DNA from: Styela clava
Lineage: Eukaryota > Chordata > Ascidiacea > Stolidobranchia > Styelidae
NCBI RefSeq assembly: GCF_964204865.1
Contig: NC_135264.1
Coordinates: 4,370,001-4,434,000, forward strand
Direction: 5' to 3'
DNA length: 64,000 nt
Below the pieces are notes generated by a model that was given only the letters and a program-made list of their open reading frames with translations, searched no databases and was not told the DNA's origin. Both the position numbers and the translations under genes were made by a program. Positions 12,291-23,790 of this stretch are shown piece by piece (position 1 is the first letter of the stretch; each line of letters opens with the position of its first letter).

Positions 12291-14737
12291 ATGTTTTTTA
12301 CGAAGATAATTTTAGCAACATTATTGCTTTCGGCTGCTATTGCATTTGAACAGAAATGCTTTTTTCCTGAGCCAGCAAGGGATTTCGATGCTTACAAGGT
12401 AGGTTGGTAAAAACATTGTTTTCATATTTTAAATACCAGGCATCGGAGCTTTTCAATTTTATACTGCTACATGTCCCGTGTAGTTATTTTGATATATATC
12501 TTTCTGACGAATCATCGTTATCATAAAATGTGTTTAATATTTCGCTTGTCCTGGGTCCGCTAAACGCGGTTTTTACTAATACGCATATTTCAATGACTTA
12601 GCTGCGCGGTACTACATGGTACACAGGACTGCAAACGAATGATGCTGTAGCGTCTGATATAAAATGCGAACGAGCAGGAAATTTTACAGAAACTTCCACT
12701 GGTTTTCAGACTGACTTTAGAACTTTCAAAAAAAGGTATTGTATATGTCACTCCGCGAAATTGAAATTAATTTACTATAATTACCTACAAATGCATTTCT
12801 AAGACTACTCTTAACAGAACAAGTGAAGTATTGTCACATTTGTATTAAAATCTGTTAAAGTAAGTCATTTGAAGAAATCAGCATGTACAGCGGTAGCAAA
12901 AATATATTAGTTCAAAGAACCAGATTATGTGTTAGTCAACAGTTCGTAAATTTTGTGGGCCCTTTACAAAATATAAAATATGTCGATCACAATATCAAAT
13001 CTAAACTGCTCCAAATATATCACTTTTTAGACTAGAGATTTCGACTAAGAATATATTATTCAAATCCATACATGTTACACAATCCATTTAGACATATATT
13101 TACAGTAATAATCAATTCTACCAGTTTCAGCACCAACTGTATCCAATCATTATTCACAACTTCAGGTATGTCAATCAACCTCTTACCCCGTCCAAAATTA
13201 GTCTAACATCCTCGATACATCGAGTATGATTCGAATCCAAGTAAATGCGGAGTACGTGAATATGTCTGCAATTTCAACAACGCTGAATATAGCAAATTAG
13301 GAAAGACTCATAAAATATTTAGTGACCACCAGTATCTCAATCAATTTCTTTATTTCACGATGATGTTTTGTTTTTAAGCAACGAACACATCGATTGGGTT
13401 GCCCATTTCACTTTTCTACGATCCGCGGTGTATCAGGAAAGCAAAGTTAAAGATGGTAAGCAAAAGTTAAAATGTTGAACTTTCCAGTTACAATCTGTTT
13501 TAGCTTTTATTTTATCCCAAGAACAAACGCTATAATTGATAATTAGAATTAATACTTCAAACATTTATATTATATATATATTATATATATGCCATTAATT
13601 TACACATATCACGGCGAAATACTGTCGATCAACATGTTAGTTGGTGAACTGTGATACTTCCAACAATTCCCTTCAAACCCCCTCTTCGCCCATCGCAATA
13701 AAATCAGCCCCAATACTAAAACGCACGCAATCTATATTTATTTTGTATTATATGATCCTCCAGATTTTTCGATGACTAATGCCTACACTTTTGACGAAAA
13801 CGGAAAGTACAACAGCGCTGCCGACAGCATTGGTTTGTGTTGATTGATCTATTTATAATGTTAATGTATATATGTTTTTCATTGTGATACTGTGTAAACA
13901 CCAATACTCAGCATAGAAACAGTAACATAGGCATTTGCTATATCGTTGCATAAATTTATTGGACAATATGTTATTTTCATCATAAGTTCGAAAGGAAAGC
14001 GACAATAAATCTAGCAACTAACTAATGCTTGGTGTTAGATGAGTTTTTGTCTCTCTCGTCGTGGTTTTCGTTAAAGAAACACTCGAGATAATTCTCAGAT
14101 TGTTATGTATATATTTCATACATTCGCCAAGAACTTAATCTTTTTTAAACCTCGGTGAATGCGTGTAAAATGTTCATTTTATTTATTCTGCGCAGTCGAG
14201 AATGTTCTTCTGGAACGAGATTTTGCATTTATATCTGATTATCTGAACTACTGGATGGGAATTCTATGTTCGGCAGAAGGTAAGAAATCGCAAATGCGAT
14301 ATAACTCATTATCACACAAGTTCTTTGGCTTATCGGTGACCGGAAGCGGAGACCTGTATGAAAGTGCCAACAGGGGGGGTAATAATTTTGATTGAATATG
14401 AAACACAAAAAATTTTTCATGACTTTCTTGAAACAGAAGCATTCTCTTATATTCAATACTGCTTGCATGGGTGTGCCAAAGTTTCATTGACACGTGACAC
14501 AAAAACTACGATATTTTATTTATTTATCTTCATTCGTTTAGATATAAGAAATTTTCGTTCTGTTGACAATATGAAACAGATTTTCATTGCAGCATGTTTT
14601 TAGGACAATGGATCGTTTGGATTTATTTTCAAACCAAGAGTCCAAGTCTTACAAATATTGCAGCTGCCTACAATGAACTGCAACGCTTGGGAGTATCAAC
14701 ACAACTCTATGCATCACAGTGTGAAAAGGCACATTGA
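12291..14737 (+). CDS. Lipocalin gene C (secreted, six exons, 201 aa)
   Basis: Coding exons: 12291-12398, 12602-12735, 13379-13455, 13764-13832, 14196-14279, 14604-14737, with the same lengths (108, 134, 77, 69, 84, 134) and phases as gene B and a TGA stop. Signal peptide about 1-18 (MFFTKIILATLLLSAAIA). The four cysteines, GTTWY, SDYLNY and the AAAYNELQRLG helix are kept. Exon 3 begins after an AAG acceptor and encodes NEHIDWVAHFTFL. From about 13820 onward it is nearly identical to gene A, while its 5' half resembles B. It is the 5' gene of the second copy of the duplicated block. Function as an extracellular small-molecule carrier follows from the family; nothing here identifies the ligand. 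Confidence 0.88.
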
Positions 14738-14820
14738 ATTATATAAAGAATCTGATCATGGAAGAAAAATTGATTTGAGTTGATTATTTTCGGCAGATGA
14801 TCAAACACCTAAATATAAAT

Positions 14821-14826
14821 AATAAA
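14821..14826 (+). promoter_or_regulatory. Poly(A) signal of lipocalin C
   Basis: AATAAA 84 nt past the stop, in the conserved AATAAATCGTTATAGC context. Confidence 0.6.
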
Positions 14827-15029
14827 TCGTTATAGCATATATCATACATTTATATACCATAATACCTGGAATGCGAATTTCAACGCAGTATTTTACTCGG
14901 AGCTTTACTTTACAATGGGTTTGCTATAAAATTCATTTTGATGAATAAATTGTCACGCATCAAGTATTATTCTTTTTACTGCTTTTCGCCACTGGTAGTC
15001 CAATGTTTATCCCATTGTCGAGAGTTCGA

Positions 15030-17495
15030 CCATTGATGACTTGACAATGGATAGAAAACTCATTTTGTCGCCACAGACGTGCCACGTTTGAATGTCCTTC
15101 TGTAAAATCATATTCTGGGGCGCTTAAACAATGCTCTTCTTATGGCGGAGCCGCGTGAAATTAAATCCTGAAATCTCGTAAAATGGGTCATAATACCGGG
15201 AAATTCAATGGTAAATATGTTTATACGGCTGTATTCATATACACTGTTGAAATAGAAATTATATGATGTATTCGAACAAATTTATATCTGGCCATAAGTG
15301 CGAACATGTAGGTGACATCGTATATTAAATCCAAAGTGGAATATGCGACCAGGGGGTGGTTTCTGATCAAATTTTGAATTTGTGGAAATGTCTGAATGGC
15401 GTGCGATTGCATTTTGTTATATTTGTCGATCTAATTCAGTGTGATCCGTAATGTTGGACTCCGAGCACCTTCACGTCGTTATTTATTCTCCTTCACTATG
15501 CCTGCGATATATCTTTTAGGGCAGGGGTGTGCAACCTTCATTGACAGGAGGCCAGATACAAGTTACTGGATAAAGCGGAGGGCCGCACCTAGAAACTCGA
15601 CCTATGAAAGGCTCTGGGTACAAAATATCAACTTACGAAAATTCTTCTAGTGATATTGCTTCGGCTAACATAATATTTTCTACATACGAAAGATCGGAAA
15701 CCTTCAAAACGCGTGCGGTGATATTTGTTTACTTTTTTAACGTTTTGCTTAAAACATTGCAGCCCTGTGAGACGCGGCAAAAAATTATATGACACGTTTG
15801 TTTCCCGCGGGTTTATACAACGTGTTGCTAGCGAGATTTAGTGAGAAGACGATGATGCGATAAAAAAATAAATATAAAATTTTGAATTTCATGTATGTGT
15901 GCTTACATGCTTTTAATTTTAATTGAATTCAGTGAGACACGCGTTTTTATAACATTGTGCATTTCGCAGCAGGATTTTGCTACCTTGTTTTAGTAATATG
16001 ACAGCGGTACTCAGTTATTAGTATAGACCTGGTAAAAGAGAGAGAGATTAAAATTGCTCGCACGCACCAAATTAAATGATCTGAAAACTCGTTTCGTGGG
16101 AACACCATTAAAAGTTGGCGCTTCTCCGCGAGCCATACAAATTTTCTTATCGAGCCACAGTTTGCACAGCCCTGTTTTAAGGCATTCTGAAACTATCGTC
16201 GGGGCCACATGCAACTTTTACTCTGGGTATTATGAAATATAAGATAAAAAATGCAATGCATATTTAGTTAATTTTAAATGTACTAAATAAATCGTAGTTT
16301 TTTGATATTTTATCCCAGATTTAGAGATTCTTCTAGCGTTGAGAAATAAAAAATAATAGGAGTTGCAGAGCGGAGTCAGTGTTGTGAGAACATATCGGAT
16401 CTGTAGAATTCGCAACATCACGAAAATACGAATCACAACTAGCGATAAATCCTGTCTAATCAGAAAGTATTCCATTTTTTGGTATTGCCTTGATATTTTA
16501 TATTGATGCTCTTAATTTGACGTAAGTCGGCGCACCGCAATTAATTCAACAAAGCAAGACATTTTAAATAGTCTAGTATTGGTCGTGAATACTTGGCGCA
16601 ACTGAAAAATTATTAGTCAGTGAAAGGTCGGTTCTTTTAACGCTACAATTACAGGAGCCGTTTCGCGAGAATTTCGGGGCGATCAATATTTCTATATATT
16701 ATTCGTAAAACATTTTCAATCAAAAACGTCCTCGACGTATCATAAGCAATTCGAGTCAGCGCTAATAAAAATAAAAATTTTCAGGTGGCTGTAATTTATT
16801 GCCGTGCGTACACGGCTGCCTTCGATATTCGAAGGTCGCGATATTCGAATTGGATATCCCTGATTTAAGCACTGCATTAAATCAATCTCAAATAACTCTA
16901 CACGCGGTATTCAAGTTTTCCGTCTTCTGTATGTTGAAAATATGAAAAGATCCGACTATTTTTACGAGTGGCGTGATTCGGCGAATGTCTCAGGACCCAT
17001 TACATGGAAATTTCCAAAGTCTGATCTCCAGACCGCTTTGAAAATCTTGGCTGTGCCACTGAAAATGTGTATTGTAACGTGAGTCTAATTGACCCCTATT
17101 TATGACATTTTTTTGGCGGGATAATATGCAATATTTAGGTTAATCATGCTTAAGATAAGTATTTCGCCAGCCTTCATAAACGGAAATTATAGGGGAATCC
17201 ATCCCCTGAGAATCATTCGATTTTTACGATCACCTATTTTTATCAAGATCCTCATTAGCTAAATCATTGAGCTGAAGTTACAAACGTTCTATTACTACCA
17301 AATATCCCACGTATCGTGCTTCAACACATTAGATTTTTACAAAGTATGGTTGTCACTTCACCCATAAATTCCCATGCATTCGCCTACAAGAAATGCGTCG
17401 GAACAGAAGATCAGTCAAGCGTTTACTATCTGCATTCTGCAGCATAACAATGGTAAGACAATGGTCATTTTGATCCATTGTGAAGGTTTCAATGG
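15030..17495. mobile_element. TIR DNA transposon, ~2.47 kb, unclassified, copy 2
   Basis: Same element, ends and TTCGA flanks (15025-15029 and 17496-17500) as the insert after gene A. It was carried here by the 13.8 kb duplication and not by a second insertion, because the flanks also match. Confidence 0.75.
15522..16174. mobile_element. Nested hAT-like element, copy 2
   Basis: Counterpart of the nested hAT element after gene A, with the same CAGGGGTGTGCAACC left end and the same inverted right end. Confidence 0.75.
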
Positions 17496-17500
17496 TTCGA

Positions 17501-18847
17501 CAACTAAAGCTACAAAGTAGGATGTACACTAAAATTGTTGTGCTACATCGACTGTGATATTAGTTGCTGTTTCGCGACAAAATTACACATTTAGTGAAAA
17601 ACTATAAAAAAAAATATCAGAGGTTCAACACAAGTGTATTAATTCTGTTTCAACATCTTTAAAATTTGGGCAAACGGACAAATAGTATATTCAGTGAAAT
17701 GAATAGCGAGAAAGTTGATCATTTAAATTCTTTCATCACAATTATCAAATATTTACGAATTTTACTACAAAATCCTTCATTTTTAATGTGGATAATAAAT
17801 CGAACCACTTTATATAATGGATAGTTTTAGGGAACAAGATTTTGAGTCACAGTCACTTTGTAGTTAGGCAAACCGCTGTTTTAGTACGAATTACCTATTC
17901 ATGAAAGCATTGTAATAAAGAAACTAGCCATACTTCATCATTTCTAAAACGTATTTCCAAGATCTCGACATTACAACAACTTCTATCGAAAGATTATATT
18001 TTGACACTACAAACCTTCTACACTTCAATAGCAAATTTAGATAATACATACATTAGGTGTCGTTTATATTTATAATTGGACTGGTTAACTTTTCACAGAT
18101 AGAAAAATGCACACATTGACCTAATTTATGCGATAAAAAAGAAATCCATCGATACTGCATACAATCATCCTTGCACGAAGATATAACGGAGTCACGCTCC
18201 GTGTTCCGATTTTGATCAATCCACCATACAAACAGTAATTAATATTGGTCAAAAACATTTTAAAACCGTTTTCAAAACATATTCTTTACTGACAAATTGT
18301 TTGTTTTTGCAATAATGCATGCATTAGTGAATGGGAATATAAATATATATATATCACATTTCTTCCATAGTTGGTTTCCCAAAGGAAGCGACCCTAAAAT
18401 TAACAGAATTGTGTTAAATAACTTGAAAAATTTACATATTGCATTTATTCTAAATGTTTTCTTGTTTCCCATTTTAAATATCATTGAATCAATGATTTCC
18501 TTTTATTTTTCTATGTCCTTCACCTCCTGTTACGTAGTGTTTGCATCTTTTGTTATGCAACTTCCTTTACTAACAAAGAGGTAAAAATTACGTGCTGCAG
18601 TTTCGTGAGCTGCAGTTTATTTATATGCTGGACGGAGATTAGCAAAATGAATAACTTTCACAGTGTTTCAGAGGAAAATTATGCGAAGGTAAGCAAGAAT
18701 GCTTCTATTTCAAAATAGCGGCGAAGGAATGTGGAATTTATCTATATTTTTAGTTGTTGCAATCGTATTTAGTTTATTGCGTGATAATCCGCTGAAACAA
18801 CCATAAAATAATTCGCACTTCATTCCTCCTAATGAAGGGCGAACAGT
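17501..18847. other. Spacer upstream of lipocalin D
   Basis: AT-rich non-coding sequence. It follows the A-B spacer closely to about 18340, then diverges but remains alignable to the region before genes B and C. No gene seen. Confidence 0.6.
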
Positions 18848-18857
18848 GTTTATAAGT
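18848..18857 (+). promoter_or_regulatory. TATA-like box of lipocalin D
   Basis: GTTTATAAGT about 100 bp upstream of the ATG; position conserved with genes B and C, with one change from TATAAA. Confidence 0.45.
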
Positions 18858-18949
18858 TTTTAGCTTCAAACGCTCCCACATGTTCTAATTTTCGAAACAT
18901 AACCGACTTTCATTATATTTAGACGTTTCAGTTTAATAATTCAGATACG

Positions 18950-21796
18950 ATGCTTTTCACGAAAATATTTTTAGCAACACTATCGCTTTCGGCTGCTATT
19001 GCATTTGATCAAAAATGCTTTTTCCCTGAGCCTGCAAAGGATTTCGATGTTTCTAAGGTAGGTCGGTAAAAACATTATTTTCAATTCATTGGAGCTTTTT
19101 TAAAATTTATATTGCCTCTGTCCTGTGCATCCGTTTCGATAGTATATTTCGATATGTATATATCGATATGTATATTTCTGACGATCATCGTGATCACAAG
19201 GTCTCTCAAATACATCGCTTGATATACCCGCTAAGGTTGCTCTCAACCGTTTTCACTGATACGTATATTTCAATAACTTAGCTGCGCGGTTCTACATGGT
19301 ACACAGGACTACATACGAATGATACTGCAACGTCTGGTATGAAATGCGAACGAGCAAGAAATTTTACGGAAACTTCCAACGGTTTTCAGATTGACCTAAG
19401 AACTTTCAAAAAAAGGTATCGTATACGCTTACAATACAAAATCGAAATTAATTTACTAGCAATAATTACCTAAGACCACTCTTAACAGAACAAGTGAAGT
19501 ATTGTCACATTTGGATTAAACTCTGTTAACGTATGTGGTTAGAGAAGTGAGCATGCTAAATTTAAATTGGAAATGGCGATTGCAAAAATATATTAGTTCA
19601 AAAAGCCACAGTATGCTATGCGTTGGTTAACAGTTTGCAAATTTTGTAGCGTATTTACAAAATATCTTTACTAAATGTTGTCAATCATCAAATCAAATCT
19701 AAATTGCTCCAAATATATTACTTTGTAGACTAGAGGTTACGTCAAAGAATTTACAATGTTTACAGTTATAATCGATTCTACCAGTTTTAACACTAATTAT
19801 TTTTTAGCATTGTTAACAACGACAAACAGTCGGCAAACTGTGGCCCCTAAACAAATTTTTTGCCGCCCTCGAACGTCCCGGCTTATATTGCATAAAAAAA
19901 ATTGATTAAAAATTTATTATTTTATCGACACCGATGTAAGTGGTGCTGCTGCTGTAAAGCACTGAATATGATTTCAATCAATTTCTTTATTTACGGTGAT
20001 GTTTGGTTTTTCAGCAACAACCACGTCGATTGGGTTTCCCATTTCACTTTTATACGGCACGGGGTGTATCGGGAGAGCAAGCTTAAAGATGGTGAGCAAA
20101 AGTTTAAACTTTAGCTTTCTAGTTACAATATTTTTTTTTATTTTTTATCACAACAACAACGCTATAATTAATAAGAATATCAAGAGAGCAATGCTCAAAT
20201 ATATGAATACGTAGACCTGAGCGAAGTAGTAGTCCGCCTTGCCTTTGGCGGTACTGGTACCCTCAAAAAATTTCCGAATTTTCGCGTAGCAAGAATTATC
20301 TGAATCAAAACGGACAGCCAATGTTCCCAGGGATAAAAATAATACATCGAAATTTTGGACGAAATATCAGATTTTATAGAATTCATACGAAATTTAGAAA
20401 TAAATAAAAGTAATAGCTTTCTAGAGAAAAATTCCATTTTCCACCACTAAAAATTTCAAAGCAATTGGTCCAGTAATCAACGAGAAAAGAGATTTTTTAA
20501 TATGTGTCAAAAAACAACAATAACAAGAACAACAACAACAACATAATAACAAAACGATCCATAGGTCCCTACGTGTCCACTAATTTGAAACACTACCTTA
20601 AACATTTATATCCATATATTTCAACATATAGGCCATTAATATACATATATCACGGTGAGACATTGCCGAACAGCGTATCGGTTGGTTTGGGAACTGTAAT
20701 ACCTCCAATAGTCAACACTGTCGCCCATCGCCATAAGTTTGGCCCCAGTACTAAAATACAAGCGTAATCTGTACTTGTTTCTATTTCATGATCTACCAGA
20801 TTCTTCGATAACTAATGCTTACACTGTTGACGAAGACGGAAATTACAACACCGCTGCCGACAACATTGGTTTGTAATAATCAATCTAATTATACTGTGTA
20901 TATATGTTCTATTGTCATGCTGTGTAAACTCTAATACTCAACACAGAAATAGTCACATATGCATTTTTCATATCGTTGCATAAATTTGTTGGTCAATAGG
21001 TTATCTTTATTAGTTCGAAAAGAAAGAAGCAATAAATCTAGCAATTAATTAATGCTTGGTTTGAAATGAGTTTTTGTCACTCTCGTCGTGGTTTTGATTA
21101 AAGAAAAACTCGAGATAATTTTAATTTATTTTTACATATATTTATAATACATTGCATATATATTCTACTTCGCCCAGAGCTTAAACTCTTTTAATTCCGG
21201 TTGAATGCGTTTACAATTTTCCTTTTCATTTATTCTGAACAGTCAAGAGTGTTCTTCTGGAACGAGATTATGCATTTATTTCTGATTATCTTAACTACTG
21301 GATGGGAATTATATGTTCGTCAGAAGGTGAGATTTTGCAAATGCGATATAACTCATTATTGAATATGTTCTATGGCTCATCGGTGATTGGGTCATCTGTA
21401 TGAAAGCGCCTACATGCTTGAATGAGAAATATACTTAAATTTAGTCGAATAGAAAAACAGCTATTTTGTGATTTATATAAATATATATAGACAGAAGCAG
21501 CCTCTTGAATTTAATAATTCTTGCAACGATGTACTAAAATTTTATTGACAGGCGATTCGAAAACTACGCTATTTGCTGTTGGTTATCTTCATTAATTTAA
21601 ATGTGAGAAATTTTCGTTCTGTTGACAATATGAAACAGATTTTCATTGCAGTATATTTTTAGGACAATGGGATGTTTGGATTTATTTCCCAACCAAGACT
21701 CCAAATCTTTCAAATATTGCAGCCGCGTACAATGAACTGCAACGCATGGGAATATCAACACAACTCCATGCATCACAGTGTGAAAAGGCAGATTGA
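18950..21796 (+). CDS. Lipocalin gene D (secreted, six exons, 201 aa)
   Basis: Coding exons: 18950-19057, 19282-19415, 20015-20091, 20800-20868, 21243-21326, 21663-21796; the same exon lengths and phases as B and C, TGA stop. Signal peptide MLFTKIFLATLSLSAAIA. It has GSTWY where B and C have GTTWY, and keeps the four cysteines and SDYLNYW. It is the most diverged of the four: VKSVLLERDYAF in exon 5, QWDVWIYFPT at the start of exon 6 (Asp where the others have Ile), and LQRMGISTQLH near the C-terminus. Intron 3 is longer than in its neighbours because of an insert with an AAC-rich simple repeat. All splice sites are intact, so it looks functional despite the divergence. Confidence 0.87.
19827..19890. 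mobile_element. Small hAT-like fragment in lipocalin D intron 2
   Basis: CAGTCGGCAAACTGTGGCCC resembles the start of the hAT termini common in this window. The other end was not identified; possibly a short decayed fragment. Confidence 0.3.
20214..20560. repeat. Insert with AAC-rich simple repeat in lipocalin D intron 3
   Basis: This stretch is absent from intron 3 of genes B and C. It ends in a run of CAA/AAC/AAT trinucleotides at about 20509-20555. Origin unknown. Confidence 0.55.
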
Positions 21797-21886
21797 ATAA
21801 AATAAATAACCTGATGATGGAAGAGAAGTGGATTTGAGTTGATTATTTTCGCCAGCTAACCAAAATACCTAATAAATGAGAACATT

Positions 21887-21892
21887 AATAAA
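21887..21892 (+). promoter_or_regulatory. Poly(A) signal of lipocalin D
   Basis: AATAAA 90 nt past the stop, followed by TCGTTATAGC as in the other three genes. Confidence 0.6.
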
Positions 21893-22089
21893 TCGTTATA
21901 GCGGAGTATGTTAAAAATAATTTTGGACAGGGTAAGAGATTGATTGATTTGTCTGAAGTTGTGAATAATAGGTGTTGAAACTGGTAGTAACGATCAAAAT
22001 TGCAAATACCGGTCAAAATGGGTTCCGTGACAGGTACAGCCTTATGAATATGAATAATAAATGCTTAGTCAAAACGTCTAGTCCATAAA

Positions 22090-22312
22090 GAAATATATTT
22101 GAAGCAGCTTAGATTTGATTTTGTATTTGACAACATTTAAAAAAGATGTTTTGTAAAGGCTCCACAAAATATGCAAACTGTTGACTAAGGCATACTGTGG
22201 CTCTTCGAAATAATATATTTTTGCCATCGCTGTTTTCAAACTAAAATCAGCACTCCCAATTCATACGTTAACAGAGTTTAATGTAAATGTGACAATACTT
22301 CACTTGTATACA
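22090..22312 (-). repeat. Inverted fragment of lipocalin intron 2
   Basis: Reverse-complementing this stretch gives sequence aligning to intron 2 of the lipocalin genes, best to gene D (about 19490-19725), including the segment around TTAACGTATG and the one around GCCACAGTATGC. It lies at the boundary between the lipocalin and lectin arrays, in the opposite orientation. Confidence 0.8.
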
Positions 22313-22319
22313 TATATTC

Positions 22320-22802
22320 CTTTTTGTTATGCTAAATCAAGCATTTCGTAAAAATACATTTTGTAACATCAGAATCTCTTTCGCTTTCAACTTCATGAAG
22401 TTTCATTTTAAATTCAATTTAATTTTTTTTACGATACACCGGTATATTGAATCACGAATTATCAGGATATTTGCGCCATTATTGCTATTACATCTCAATA
22501 ACTGACTTATGTTTCACTTTATGATATATCTTGACGATACAAAATATTTTCTTTTCGTGCTATGGAATCAGACACTTGCTCTAGCACATCTACAAAATTA
22601 TCCAAAATGCATTTGAAATTCGCGATGTGGCGCATAGTATACACGATGGAAATATAAGCATATTTTTCGTTACATTGCCATTATTTTCTAATTGTCCCAA
22701 CATCTCGAAGATTTGCCGTAAAAAAAATTGTATTGCGTTGATTTTTGCATTCCAATTTTAATGGAAGTGGGTATATTTTGCAGGTATTTTGATAACACTC
22801 AT
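22320..22802. repeat. Left flank of the lectin array, repeated near 63250
   Basis: Non-coding. Its sequence, for example AGAATCTCTTTCGCT and GGTATATTGAATCACGAAT, recurs with many differences at about 63270-63780, at the right edge of the window. It therefore belongs to an older form of the lectin repeat unit. Confidence 0.75.
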
Positions 22803-23790
22803 TAACGTCTCGGGTATTTTATTAAAGAATCGTCAAGTTTGTCTTGACCGTGGAAGAGCCAAAATACTGCATTTCTCTCCGTAAAGCATGGGGTCAGTTT
22901 GTATTCTTCAGTACTGTATTCTTAAGACGAGACATGGAATGAATATACTTCATATATTTATAAAATAAAAATTTTTGCTTTTTGGCGATTAGCTATAGAA
23001 AGAATGGAGAATTAGAACACAAAAATCCTAATATTTAATAATTTTAATCAGATGGAATAGCGAGCGAATTATAAAATCCAATTCAATGTTATGATTTTTG
23101 CAAATGTTTACTTTATTTATACAATTTTTCTGATATTAGATGAGAGTAATTTTTTTCGGAAAGAGTAAAAGGCGATAACTCATGATAGTTCTTTTCAAAA
23201 AAAATGTGACAAAATACAAAATTTATAATAATTTTCATCCCACTCGTATCATTTAATAGACATTGACAATACATCAAAAATATTCAATGGAAATATATGA
23301 GTGAAATTGTAGTTAATTCGAAATAAGTGATGTGAAATGTTACAAAAAATCATGTTTCACTTCTAACTAAAATTTGAATGTATATGAAAATTGCATTGTT
23401 TTGCAAATATTGATTCGTTGAACATTTCTTTTTAACTTTTGTAAGCTGAATTTTAATTAATTGACTCTGGTATAGCATTGATTATTTCTGATCAAAATAC
23501 TGTCTTTTCTCTCTTATAATGTATGAACATGAATAAAAATTAAAATTATTAAACCCCATGGACGTTTTATTGCACTGCATGAACAAATACATTTTAGAGT
23601 AAATTTATTACAAACAATTTTTCAATTAGGTAGGTTAATGAAGCGCATTGAAGAGCAATGATCAGTGTATTTTCTTCAAAACATAATATCAAGAAACAAC
23701 TTGAGCACAAGTCATCAGTTGCGGCACGAATACCTATACTAATAAGAAGAGCTTGAGAGCATTTAAAGCGCTTCCATGAATACTCTATGC

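Larger units (their letters stand above)
13825..18340 (+). repeat. Segmental duplication, copy 2 (C block)
   Basis: Second copy of the sequence at 1-4560, offset about 13.82 kb. Differences are scattered point changes and small indels, for example the length of a G run in intron 5 (eleven Gs near 546 against seven near 14375). Confidence 0.93.
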
